A stretch of DNA of 46,356 nucleotides from Lachnospiraceae bacterium UBA7160 (GTDB taxonomy: Bacteria > Bacillota > Clostridia > Lachnospirales > Lachnospiraceae): the NCBI GenBank assembly GCA_002491565.1, contig DKWE01000101.1, positions 1,863-48,218 of the forward strand, read 5' to 3'. Of the stretch, positions 32,442 through 40,807 are shown one piece after another. The position numbers and the translations under genes are program-made. The stretch's first letter is position 1. Every line of letters starts with the position of its first letter. The notes beneath the pieces were generated by a model. That model saw only the letters and a list, made by a program, of their open reading frames with translations. It ran no database searches and had not been told where the DNA came from.

Positions 32442-34844
32442 CTACTTCACTACGATATTCACGATCTTGTTCGGCACATAGATCTCTTTGACAACGTTCT
32501 TCCCTTCCATAAGCGATGCTACCTTCTTATCAGCTTTCGCTGCAGCGAGCGCCTCCTCCTTGGAGCATCCTGTCGGGATCACGATGGTCGCGCGGAGTTT
32601 GCCGTTTACCTGCACGCCGATCTCGAGCTTCGACTCGATCGTCTTCGACTCATCGTACTCCGGCCACTTCGCCAACGACAGGAAGTCTTCTCCTCCGATA
32701 CTCTCCCAAATCTCCTCACACAGATGCGGAGCAAACGGGCAGAGCAGCTTGATGAAGATCACAAGATCATCACGGCTGATCGTCCCGGCCGCGTAGATGT
32801 CGTTGATCAGCGTCATCAGGCAGGCAATCGCTGTGTTAAACTTCGTCGCCTCGATGTCGGAGCTGACTTTCTTCATCGCCTTGTGGAACTTTACTTCCAT
32901 ATCCGGATCTGCCGGTCCGTCCTTCACAAGATCTGTCAGACCCGCGACTCTCTCCAGGAAGCGCTTACAGCCCTTCACGGAGCTGTCATTCCACGGAGCC
33001 GCCGCGCCGTAGTCGCCCATGAACAGCACGTAGGTGCGCAGCGCGTCCGCGCCGTACTCCTTCACGATGTCAAGCGGATCAACCACATTCCCCTTGGACT
33101 TACTCATCTTCTCGCCGTCCGGTCCAAGGATCAGGCCCTGGATGGAACGTTTCGCATACGGCTCCTTCGTATTCACTACGCCGATGTCGTAGAGGAAACG
33201 GTGCCAGAACCGTGAGTAAATCATATGCCTGGTGACGTGCTCCATGCCGCCATTGTACCAGTCGACCGGCATCCAGTACTTCAGCTTGTCCATCGCCGCA
33301 AGCTCATTATCATTGTGCGGATCAATGTAGCGCAGGAAATACCACGAAGACCCTGCCCACTGCGGCATCGTATCGGTCTCACGCTTCGCGTCGCCGCCGC
33401 ACTTCGGGCACTTGCAGTTCACATAGGAATCAATCTTCGCAAGCGGTGATTCTCCGTCCTCACCAGGCTGGAAATCCTCGATATCCGGCAGACGCAGCGG
33501 AAGCTCTTCAAACGGCACCGCGACATCGCCGCACTTCGGGCAATGGATGATCGGAATCGGCTCACCCCAGTATCTCTGGCGGTTGAACGCCCAGTCCTTC
33601 ATCTTGTACTGTACACCAGCCTCGCCGATGCCCTTCTTCTCAATCTCCTCCAGCATCCTGTGGATGGAATCCTTCTTATTCGTATAGCCGTTCAGGTAAT
33701 CGGAATTGATCATCTCACCGTCGCCTGCATAGGCCTCCTTTGAGATGTCACCGCCCTTGATGACCTGGATAATATCAATACCAAACTTTTTCGCAAAGTC
33801 ATAGTCTCTCTGATCATGAGCCGGTACCGCCATGATCGCACCGGTGCCATAGCCCATCATCACATAGTCCGCAATGTAGATCGGGATCTTCTTGCCATTC
33901 ACCGGATTGACTGCCTCGAGGCCCTCGATCCGTACACCCGTCTTATCCTTCACAAGCTGCGTCCGCTCAAACTCGGTTTTCTTCGCACACTCACTGCGGT
34001 AAGCCACCAGTGCATCGTAGTTCGCAATGCGGTCCTTGTACTGGTCGATCAGCGGATGCTCCGGCGCGATAACCATGAAGGTCACACCGAACAGCGTATC
34101 CGGACGCGTCGTATAAATACGCAGCTGCTCTTCAATCCCGTCCACCGTAAAATTCACAAACGCTCCGGTCGACTTTCCGATCCAGTTCACCTGCTGCTGC
34201 TTCACATTCGCCGGATACTCCACATCCTCAAGACCCTCCAGCAGCTTGTCCGCATACGCGGTAATGCGCAGATACCAGACGTCCTTTGACTTCTGGATGA
34301 CATCGCTGTGGCAGATGTCGCACTTGCCTCCCTGGCTGTCCTCATTGGACAGAACAACCTTGCAGGACGGGCAGTAATTGACGAGCGTCTTGTCCCGGAA
34401 CACCAGTCCGTTCTCAAACATCTTCAGGAAAATCCACTGGGTCCATTTATAATAATCTTCATCCGTCGTGTCGATCACACGGCTCCAGTCAAACGAGAAG
34501 CCGACGCTCTTCAGCTGCTCGGAAAACTTGTGGATATTCTTATCTGTGATGATGCGCGGATGCGTCGAAGTCTTGATCGCATAATTCTCCGTCGGCAGGC
34601 CAAACGCATCGAAGCCAATCGGAAACAGGACATTGTAGCCCTCCATCCGCCGCTTGCGCGCCACGACCTCAATACTCGAATACGCCTTGATATGGCCGAC
34701 GTGCATGCCCGCTCCGCTCGGATACGGGAACTCCACCAGGCCATAGAACTTCGGCTTCCCGCCGCCGTCCTCCGCCTTAAAAATCTCCTTCTCGGCCCAT
34801 CTCTTCTGCCACTTGGGCTCAATTTTCTTAAACTCGTGTCTCAT
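32442..34844 (-). CDS. leuS: Leucyl-tRNA synthetase
   Basis: An 800-residue class I synthetase that charges tRNA-Leu. It has the HIGH-type motif in YPSGAGMHVGHIKAYS, the editing domain (YTTRPDTLFGVTFMV, with GTGAIMAVPAHDQRD), a zinc-binding-like CPKCGG insertion, and the KMSKS motif in GEKMSKSKGNVVDP. ATG 34844 follows GGAGG; the short frame extension upstream is not homologous. The leader is only about 30 bases, so there is no T-box. Confidence 0.97.
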   Translation of the reverse strand: MRHEFKKIEPKWQKRWAEKEIFKAEDGGGKPKFYGLVEFPYPSGAGMHVGHIKAYSSIEVVARKRRMEGYNVLFPIGFDAFGLPTENYAIKTSTHPRIITDKNIHKFSEQLKSVGFSFDWSRVIDTTDEDYYKWTQWIFLKMFENGLVFRDKTLVNYCPSCKVVLSNEDSQGGKCDICHSDVIQKSKDVWYLRITAYADKLLEGLEDVEYPANVKQQQVNWIGKSTGAFVNFTVDGIEEQLRIYTTRPDTLFGVTFMVIAPEHPLIDQYKDRIANYDALVAYRSECAKKTEFERTQLVKDKTGVRIEGLEAVNPVNGKKIPIYIADYVMMGYGTGAIMAVPAHDQRDYDFAKKFGIDIIQVIKGGDISKEAYAGDGEMINSDYLNGYTNKKDSIHRMLEEIEKKGIGEAGVQYKMKDWAFNRQRYWGEPIPIIHCPKCGDVAVPFEELPLRLPDIEDFQPGEDGESPLAKIDSYVNCKCPKCGGDAKRETDTMPQWAGSSWYFLRYIDPHNDNELAAMDKLKYWMPVDWYNGGMEHVTRHMIYSRFWHRFLYDIGVVNTKEPYAKRSIQGLILGPDGEKMSKSKGNVVDPLDIVKEYGADALRTYVLFMGDYGAAAPWNDSSVKGCKRFLERVAGLTDLVKDGPADPDMEVKFHKAMKKVSSDIEATKFNTAIACLMTLINDIYAAGTISRDDLVIFIKLLCPFAPHLCEEIWESIGGEDFLSLAKWPEYDESKTIESKLEIGVQVNGKLRATIVIPTGCSKEEALAAAKADKKVASLMEGKNVVKEIYVPNKIVNIVVK

Positions 34845-34883
34845 GTAAGATTCCTCCATGCTTAGTCTCAACGATTAATCCCC

Positions 34884-34912
34884 ATTCTAATCCAACACAA
34901 AACATTTGTCAA
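34884..34912 (-). promoter_or_regulatory. Promoter of leuS
   Basis: TTGACA (34907-34912), 17 bases, TAGAAT (34884-34889) on the minus strand, starting near 34877. Confidence 0.8.
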
Positions 34913-34930
34913 TTGTTTCTGACAGCCATA

Positions 34931-34960
34931 GAAAAACCCGGCCAGTCAGCCGGATTTTTC
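34931..34960 (-). terminator. Terminator of the pilus operon
   Basis: CCGGC/GCCGG stem around a 6-base loop, flanked by A5 and T5, so the minus-strand RNA ends in GGGTTTTTC. It lies 40 bases past the stop of the last pilus gene. Confidence 0.8.
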
Positions 34961-34999
34961 TGTCTGTCTTTATCAATTTTATCAATTCCTCAGCGCTCT

Positions 35000-37219
35000 C
35001 TAACTCCTCTTCTTTCTGCTCCAATGAATGCCCGCTGCCGCAGCCGCTGAGAGTACCAACAATGCCACATACAGTGCAATCGGTGTCTCGTCGCCGGTCC
35101 GTACATTCGGATTGCCGCCAGAAGGCGTGTCTCCATCTTCTCCGGATGTCTCCTCCTCCGTCTGTATCCACGTCTGCTCCTCGTAGAAGTCATTCGTGAT
35201 CACCACAGTCTGCTCGGAGTTCTGCGGTGAGAAGGTCAGCGACGCCTGATCGACTGTCACGGTAAAACCAAGCGCATCGGAAGCACGAATGACATTTCCG
35301 TTTGCATCCGTCTCTGCCACATAGTAGGTTGCACTTCCATTGGCATCGAGACCAATGGTGACAGGCACTGTCACACTCGACTCGCTTCCGCCGCTCATCG
35401 AAAGCTCAATCACATCCCCATAACGGTCCGTCAGACCCGGATCGTTGAACAATGCCGCATAAAAGACCTCATCCGTGTTATAATCACTCCCGCCGCGCAG
35501 CGTCCGCTTCGTCACCGTCAGCTCGCCGCCATAGTAGAATCCAGGCGGAAGATCATAAAAAGTATTCACAAGGCTGAGATTCTCCTGGTTGCCCTCCTGT
35601 GGTTTCACCGTGTATCCGCCTGTATACTCCGGGATGCAAGCCATACCATTTACCGCCGCACTCTCCAGCAGCGCACCGCTTGCGTCCGTCTCACCAAGAT
35701 AATACGTCTTCTTGGGATCCAGTCCTGCAAAGGATACATCCACACTCACACCGCCTGCGAAATGCACCTTCTTCACTCCGGTCGCGCGCTTCGTCCGCGC
35801 CTCATCCTCAAACAGCGCTACATAGAACTCACAGTCAGCCGCCATCAGAGTAAATCCATTCTGATCCATCAGGCGCTTCGTCACCTTCACGCTCGGACTG
35901 TCCTCGTCCGGCTCTGTCTCCGGTTCGGATTCCGTTTCTGTTTCCGTCTCTGTCTCAGTCTCGGTTTCGGTCTCAGACTCCGTCTCTGATTCGGTCTCAG
36001 TCAGCGGCTCAGACTCTGTCTCGGTTTCCGATTCAGATTCTGTTTCTGATTCGGATTCACTCTCCGATTCTGTTTCTGTCTCAGATTCGGACTCCGATTC
36101 TGTCTCGGTCTCAGTTTCGGTTTCTGACTCGGTAGGCTTCTCGGTTATCGGTTCTGTCTCTTTCTCGGTTTCCGGCTCCGTCTGCTTTTCCGTAGGCTTC
36201 TCGGTCTCCGGTTCCGTCTGCTTTTCCGTAGGCTTCTCGGTCTCCGGCTCCGTCTGCTTTTCCGTAGGCTTCTCGGTCTCCGGTTCCGTCTCTTTTTGGT
36301 TGGTCACTTCCAGCTCCGCCACCTCACCGGAATCCGCCCGGTACTGTCCGTTTTCCAGCTTGACCGTTCCATCCTTGTCAATGTTAAAATAATTTGGCTT
36401 CGGGTCTAACTGATAGCCCTCCGGAGCCTGTGTCTCCACCAGACAATAGGTCCCGAATGGCAGGTGCTCCAGTGCGATCTGCCCGTTCTCATTCGTTTCC
36501 AGACCGGTACGGTACGACTCCCAGACAAATCGTCCGTTCCCATCCTGGCCATGCTCCACGCCATCCGGCAGGATTCCGTTTGCACTCACATACACCTTCC
36601 GCCGCAGCTCAAATCTCGCATTGGGAAGCAGCGCACTTTCTCCATCCGTCTTTCTCAGGATCAGCGCGCCCTCCTCCGGTGTCTCACACTTCGGGGTCAG
36701 CGCCACATCATACGTCAACATCCCATTCTCCGCCAGGTACGGGATCGGCACCAGCATCTTCTGAATCACCACACGATCCTCACTATCCGACTGTACAAGC
36801 AGATAATAGCCGGGCTCACGCGCCGCGGAATACAGCTCCCCGTCTGGCCCGGCAGTGTACAGCATCCCGTCCGCCGCAGTGCTGCACAGCGTTTCTCCGG
36901 CTCCACCCTCCACGGCAAGCTGCCAGAGCTGCTCCGCCACCTGCTTTGTCTCCTCCGCGTCTTCCAGATACATGAGATCAATACCGCAGTCTGTAAATGC
37001 CCCGCTGCATACAAAGTTCTGATTCTCTGTATAGTCCGCCACTTTATAAAGCTTCATCTGCACCCCGGAAAGATCCTTCCCCTCCGGAAATTTCAGGCGG
37101 ATCGAGCCCGTCTGCTCCGGAGCGGAGGCCGCCATCGTCATCCCCGGACACTGCGCAAACAGCAGCGCACACACAAGTAAAAAGCATAGTTTTCTGATCA
37201 AACGTCTCTTATCTTTCAC
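35000..37219 (-). CDS. Cell-wall surface protein with Glu/Thr/Ser repeats (pilus-associated)
   Basis: A 739-residue secreted protein. It has a signal peptide (LCFLLVCALLFAQCPGMTMA), an N-terminal pilin-like domain, a CnaB/SpaA domain (GALILRKTDGESALLPNARF, ending in the E-box-like YCLVETQAPEGY), then a low-complexity stalk (residues 310-432). Two more adhesin-like domains follow (VKVTKRLMDQNGF; LTVTKRTLRGGS). The C-terminus is a sorting signal of variant type: NVRTGDETP, a hydrophobic span and SRKKRS, in place of LPETG. The gene starts with GTG (37219) after AGAGGT. It is last in the pilus operon and may be the base subunit that joins the pilus to the wall. Confidence 0.88.
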   Translation of the reverse strand: MKDKRRLIRKLCFLLVCALLFAQCPGMTMAASAPEQTGSIRLKFPEGKDLSGVQMKLYKVADYTENQNFVCSGAFTDCGIDLMYLEDAEETKQVAEQLWQLAVEGGAGETLCSTAADGMLYTAGPDGELYSAAREPGYYLLVQSDSEDRVVIQKMLVPIPYLAENGMLTYDVALTPKCETPEEGALILRKTDGESALLPNARFELRRKVYVSANGILPDGVEHGQDGNGRFVWESYRTGLETNENGQIALEHLPFGTYCLVETQAPEGYQLDPKPNYFNIDKDGTVKLENGQYRADSGEVAELEVTNQKETEPETEKPTEKQTEPETEKPTEKQTEPETEKPTEKQTEPETEKETEPITEKPTESETETETETESESESETETESESESESETESESETETESEPLTETESETESETETETETETETETESEPETEPDEDSPSVKVTKRLMDQNGFTLMAADCEFYVALFEDEARTKRATGVKKVHFAGGVSVDVSFAGLDPKKTYYLGETDASGALLESAAVNGMACIPEYTGGYTVKPQEGNQENLSLVNTFYDLPPGFYYGGELTVTKRTLRGGSDYNTDEVFYAALFNDPGLTDRYGDVIELSMSGGSESSVTVPVTIGLDANGSATYYVAETDANGNVIRASDALGFTVTVDQASLTFSPQNSEQTVVITNDFYEEQTWIQTEEETSGEDGDTPSGGNPNVRTGDETPIALYVALLVLSAAAAAGIHWSRKKRS
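35925..36290 (-). repeat. Glu/Thr/Ser coding repeats in the surface-protein stalk
   Basis: A 36-bp unit (encoding TEKPTEKQTEPE-type 12-mers) occurs in tandem at 36181, 36217 and 36253 with a partial copy beyond. It is followed by a long ETET/ESES tract (35925-36165). Reading frame is kept by the 36-bp unit, so copy number can vary without breaking the protein. Confidence 0.85.
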
Positions 37220-37444
37220 TCACTTCTACCTCTCTTCCCTGCAGCCCGCATCCCTGCGAAGCGTAACACTCTGTACTACTATTTTCTCTCAGACAAACCG
37301 TACGCATCCAGATGTCATACGCTTTCGTCCGTTCCTTCCAACCTGTTCGTTACTGTTCCTGCTACCTTCACACATACCTGCCGCAGACTAGCTCTTCGCA
37401 TTTGCCGCAGATATAAATAACCGCAACAGCACACTTATTTACTT
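37220..37444 (-). repeat. Gap between sortase and surface protein; weak 13-bp periodicity
   Basis: No gene or strong promoter was seen. From 37315 to 37405 the sequence can be cut into successive 13-mers of similar composition (for example ACCTGTTCGTTAC, TGTTCCTGCTACC). This resembles the clearer arrays in the two gaps flanking the pilin gene, but similarity here is low. Confidence 0.3.
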
Positions 37445-38275
37445 TCACTTTCTACGCCTTCGGTCATGCAGCAGCACCCATAACAGCATAATCATCAGCA
37501 TCGGAGCGGCTACTGCCGGAGCCACAAACGACGGCTTGATCTGCTGCGCATCAGCGGTCACGCGGATCGTGACTGCCTCCTCCAGATTTTCAGTCCGGTG
37601 CCCCCGCACCAGCAGCCGGTGTGAATTGATCCCATACGGCGTACAAGTCACCAGCGTACACAGATCTTTGCCCTTTTCAAATTCCAGGGCGGAAACATCC
37701 TCCGGCTCTACGATCAGGATCTGATCCACCTCGTAGGTCAGCGTCTCATCCAGCACACGCATGATGAAGAGGTCCCCCTCTGTCAGCTGGTCCAGATTCG
37801 TAAAAAGCTTCGCTGACGGCAGCCCGCGGTGTCCCGACACGACGCAGTGCGTCCCCTTACCGCCAACCGGCAGAGCCGTCCCAGGGATGTGGCCAATCGC
37901 CACCTGCAGGACGCCCTCGTCTACCCCGTGGTAGATCGGCAGTGACACCTTGATCGATGGGATCTCAATATAACCCATGATGCCCGTGCCGCTGATATTC
38001 AGTACCTCATTGTACTCTTCCAGCTCCTCCTCAGAAGGATTCCAGATTGCGCCGCTCTTTGCGAGCTTTTTATTGTAGGCTACTGCTCCCTTCCACATCT
38101 CTTCATACTTCGTGTCATCGATCTCTGCCACTGCCTCCGCATACGACGCGATCGCCCGCGACTGATGAAACGAATTCCAGTAATCACTGACCGAAGGATA
38201 CAGCAGTAAGGAGAGGCCTACGAGAAAAATCAACACCAGTATAATAGTAGATACGCTGATCCGTTTCCGTTTCAT
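37445..38275 (-). CDS. Class C (pilin-polymerising) sortase
   Basis: A 276-residue membrane-anchored transpeptidase with one N-terminal span (IILVLIFLVGLSLLLYP) and one C-terminal span followed by DRRRRK, the topology of class C sortases. Catalytic histidine is in VVSGHRGLP, cysteine in CTLVTCTPYG and arginine in HRLLVRGHR. Such enzymes link pilin subunits through a lysine and the LPxTG threonine. AAGGAG lies before ATG 38275. It lies directly downstream of the major pilin gene, its likely substrate. Confidence 0.96.
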   Translation of the reverse strand: MKRKRISVSTIILVLIFLVGLSLLLYPSVSDYWNSFHQSRAIASYAEAVAEIDDTKYEEMWKGAVAYNKKLAKSGAIWNPSEEELEEYNEVLNISGTGIMGYIEIPSIKVSLPIYHGVDEGVLQVAIGHIPGTALPVGGKGTHCVVSGHRGLPSAKLFTNLDQLTEGDLFIMRVLDETLTYEVDQILIVEPEDVSALEFEKGKDLCTLVTCTPYGINSHRLLVRGHRTENLEEAVTIRVTADAQQIKPSFVAPAVAAPMLMIMLLWVLLHDRRRRK

Positions 38276-38360
38276 AAGACTCTCCTTGCTGTTGTATCCG
38301 GGAGCCAGTCCATGCCGCCAGGCGGCAGCGCAGACAGCTCCCAATACTCATACTCTAGCT

Positions 38361-38402
38361 CCGTGCCGTCCGCAGCCCTGCCGGCTGCGAACCGTCGCAC
38401 GG
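38361..38402 (-). other. Large hairpin between pilin and sortase genes
   Basis: CCGTGC (38361-38366) with GCACGG (38397-38402), and inside it CGCAGCC (38371-38377) with GGCTGCG (38383-38389), give a two-part GC-rich stem. No T run follows on either strand. In the pilin-sortase transcript it could protect the upstream pilin message or slow read-through, so more pilin than sortase is made. A second small dyad (TGCCGCC-A-GGCGGCA) lies near 38314-38328. Confidence 0.5.
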
Positions 38403-38408
38403 TTTGTA

Positions 38409-38586
38409 AAACATCTGTTACTTCGTTTTACAGCATACTTCCACTGCTTACTTGCATGGTATACTTCCGTTACCTGCTTGCGCGGCTTCTTTCTGCTGCT
38501 CACTTGTATAGCTTGCCTCTACTACTTTCTTACGTAGCATACTTCCGCTATTTACTCACGTAATGTACTTCTGCTACTTATTTCTC
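38409..38586. repeat. Degenerate 26-bp tandem repeats (13-bp sub-unit)
   Basis: Units begin at 38435, 38461, 38487, 38513, 38539 and 38565, exactly 26 bp apart, with a weaker copy at 38409. Clear unit starts read ATACTTCC, ATACTTCC, TTCTTTCT, TTGCCTCT, ATACTTCC, GTACTTCT. Each unit splits into two related 13-mers (for example ATACTTCCGCTAT then TTACTCACGTAAT). The array ends at the pilin stop codon. A 26-bp period is not a multiple of 3, so it is not protein-driven. Confidence 0.75.
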
Positions 38587-40239
38587 GCCCATGCGCTTCT
38601 TCGTCACCAGCAGGATGCCAGCGCCAAGAACAAGGATTGCGCCGATTACGTAGAAGATCGTGGTACCGATGCCACCGGTCTCAGGAAGTTCTGTGCCTGA
38701 ATTATTTACAATCTCAGCATAAGCCTCACCGGAAACTCTAGCGTGCTCTGTTCCGTCTGTTTTTGTTACATTACCTGCATCTTTATCTGCTGAGAACGGA
38801 TCCGATACCTTCAGCTCCAGTAGCGTCGGTTCTTCACTTTCTTTGTCATGCGTTGCTTCAACAGTCACCTTAATCGGATCCATTGTATTGAAGCCATCCG
38901 GGGTCGTAGTCTCACAAAGAACATAAGTGCCGTCGTCAAGTCCGGTAAAGCTAAAGGAAGTCTTTGTAGAGTCAGCAGTCATTGTATATGTTGCGACAAT
39001 CGATTCGGAATTAGCGGCAATTTCGGCATTCTTTTCAGTTGCACTCCCTTTTTCCGGAAGTGTATAATCAGCCTTTACTTTATAAAGCGTAAATCCTGCT
39101 CCTGCCAGCGCCTTGCCTTCCTTATCGATCTTGTCGATCACAGTCTTATAAGTGAATACAATAACCTTATCCTCGGGAGTCTTTCCTTCTTCAGAATCAT
39201 CAGAGCTTTCCGGATTGCTGGAATACTTTATATAGGAAGTATTTGGGTTCCCCTCGGAACCTATCTTCGCACTTGTGTTAAGCACTGATGTGTACTCGAC
39301 CAGAATGTCCGTGCTATTGCACTCTGCGCTCAAGGTAGTGGCTCCTTCCACAGGTTCAAAAGTCACTTTTATTGCAAAGGTATTTCCAGAATCAGCTGTT
39401 ACCACCTCAGCTGTTATCTTGGTATTTTCAGTTGAATCTGTAACTGTCGTCCCAACCTTTGCATCAAGCTCTAATTTTGTATCAAGCACAGTAATTGTAT
39501 ATTTTTCCGGAGCATCCAAACCCGCAGACTGCTTATCTTCGAATGTAATGTGATACTTCTTGTAAGAGGTAACATTATTAGCAGTTGTGGCTTTAAGCTG
39601 GAACGGAACCGCATCCCCGATATCATAGTCAGCGGAGTCCTGCCAATCAACTGCGTCTTCACTAGTGTTCGAGTCGTTCTTATCATCAACCTTCTTTTGG
39701 GATGTCGGTTTATCTGCCTTAAGTGTACCCTTCACATCTTTTACTACATTAACGATAAGGGCTGAAGAGTAATCGCCTTCAACAATCCCCCCGTTGCCAT
39801 TCGTATCAGTGATGATATAGTAGCCTTCCGCAAGACCGCTAAAAACGACATCTCCATCCGCATTCAACTCATTCGGTGTCCCGCTACACAAAGCATCTGC
39901 CGTAATGAGAGACTGGGCTGTTGCTCTGGCATCGTTATCTTCAGCAATCTCCTTAGCATATGCAGCAGCAGTAGTTTTAGTTTCCTTAAAGTCATCGGTA
40001 ATGCCAGAACCCCACTGTATATTGGTCAGTTCACCCTCCTCTACCGTACCAGTAAAAATCTGATACAGCGTATAAGTGTGACCTGCCTTACCACCTGCCA
40101 ATGTGATAGACTTTGTTGTCGATTCTGTTGGAGTAGTTCCTCCGTCTCCATCACCACTAGTTGCAAACGCCGTAGTAGCCATAGCCATCACCATCACCAT
40201 AGTAATGAGCAATGCCATAATCTTCTTCATTTTCCTCAT
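38578..40239 (-). CDS. Major pilin, LPETG-anchored, isopeptide-domain type
   Basis: A 553-residue secreted pilin. It has a signal peptide (KKIMALLITMVMVMAMATTA), an N-terminal domain with a lysine-rich linker (KADKPTSQKKVDD) that may hold the polymerising lysine, a D2-type isopeptide domain (VDWQDSADYDIGDAVPFQLK), a CnaB domain with the E-box-like YVLCETTTPDGF, and the sorting signal LPETG followed by a hydrophobic span and KKRMGEK. AAAGGA lies before ATG 40239. It precedes the class C sortase and is the probable shaft subunit. Confidence 0.95.
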   Translation of the reverse strand: MRKMKKIMALLITMVMVMAMATTAFATSGDGDGGTTPTESTTKSITLAGGKAGHTYTLYQIFTGTVEEGELTNIQWGSGITDDFKETKTTAAAYAKEIAEDNDARATAQSLITADALCSGTPNELNADGDVVFSGLAEGYYIITDTNGNGGIVEGDYSSALIVNVVKDVKGTLKADKPTSQKKVDDKNDSNTSEDAVDWQDSADYDIGDAVPFQLKATTANNVTSYKKYHITFEDKQSAGLDAPEKYTITVLDTKLELDAKVGTTVTDSTENTKITAEVVTADSGNTFAIKVTFEPVEGATTLSAECNSTDILVEYTSVLNTSAKIGSEGNPNTSYIKYSSNPESSDDSEEGKTPEDKVIVFTYKTVIDKIDKEGKALAGAGFTLYKVKADYTLPEKGSATEKNAEIAANSESIVATYTMTADSTKTSFSFTGLDDGTYVLCETTTPDGFNTMDPIKVTVEATHDKESEEPTLLELKVSDPFSADKDAGNVTKTDGTEHARVSGEAYAEIVNNSGTELPETGGIGTTIFYVIGAILVLGAGILLVTKKRMGEK

Positions 40240-40807
40240 AGCTGTTTTCCTTTCTATTTTGCTTTTTAATATTGGTTACGAGTTCGAGCGGCTGAATGAA
40301 CGAAAGGCTAGCCGTGTAGACCGGATACTCGTTCTGTAGGTATACTCTCACTATCCACGCTGCATTTGTCTTGTGACTAGTCTCGCACTGAACGCTATCC
40401 CAATTCCTAGACGGCTATTTCGTTGTCTGCCTATGCATACCTCAAATGCACTTATGCATTGTCTACACTATGCATGTCTCGTGATGGGCTTCTATGCAGT
40501 ACAGACTGTAAACAAGTTGTCGCCTGCACCTTGCAGACTTTGCAGCAGATCTTTATACATCCTGCTCTTTTCAGATCAAGAACTGCGCTATACATCCCTC
40601 GCATCTGGCTTCCGCACTGTCTGCGCTGTGCGTGCTCCGTGACTGTTTTCCTCCGCTGTTTGCACTATGCGCATTCCGCACCTTCCAGGCTTTGCCGCGC
40701 GGGGTTGTGTCTACCCGCGCCCACATCGCCGAACCGTAACATTTCTAGTTACCGTATTGCTTAACTTTGGTATTGCTCTTATGTTGCTTTTTTCTCTTCT
40801 TCGCGTC
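40240..40807. repeat. Gap between adhesin and pilin; degenerate ~39-bp repeats
   Basis: No gene is supported. From about 40425 to 40699 the sequence is repetitive: similar blocks start at 40425, 40464, 40584, 40622 and 40661, near multiples of 39 bp (3 x 13). Examples are TGCGCTATACATCCCTCGC, TGCGCTGTGCGTGCTCCG and TGCACTATGCGCATTCCG. Motif TATGCAT occurs three times (40432, 40453, 40469). A pilin promoter should lie here on the minus strand, but I found no convincing -35/-10 pair. No T-run terminator for the adhesin gene was seen. Confidence 0.5.

Noticed and set aside
34845..34877. T-box riboswitch upstream of leuS
   Set aside because: The promoter lies only about 33 bases before the ATG, leaving no room for a T-box; the hairpin further upstream is the terminator of the pilus operon.
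38409..38586. CRISPR array
   Set aside because: The 26-bp units are directly adjacent without spacers and are degenerate, and no cas genes are present.
40262..40345. tRNA gene suggested by a GAGTTCGAGC stretch
   Set aside because: No acceptor stem, D arm or anticodon arm can be drawn around it.
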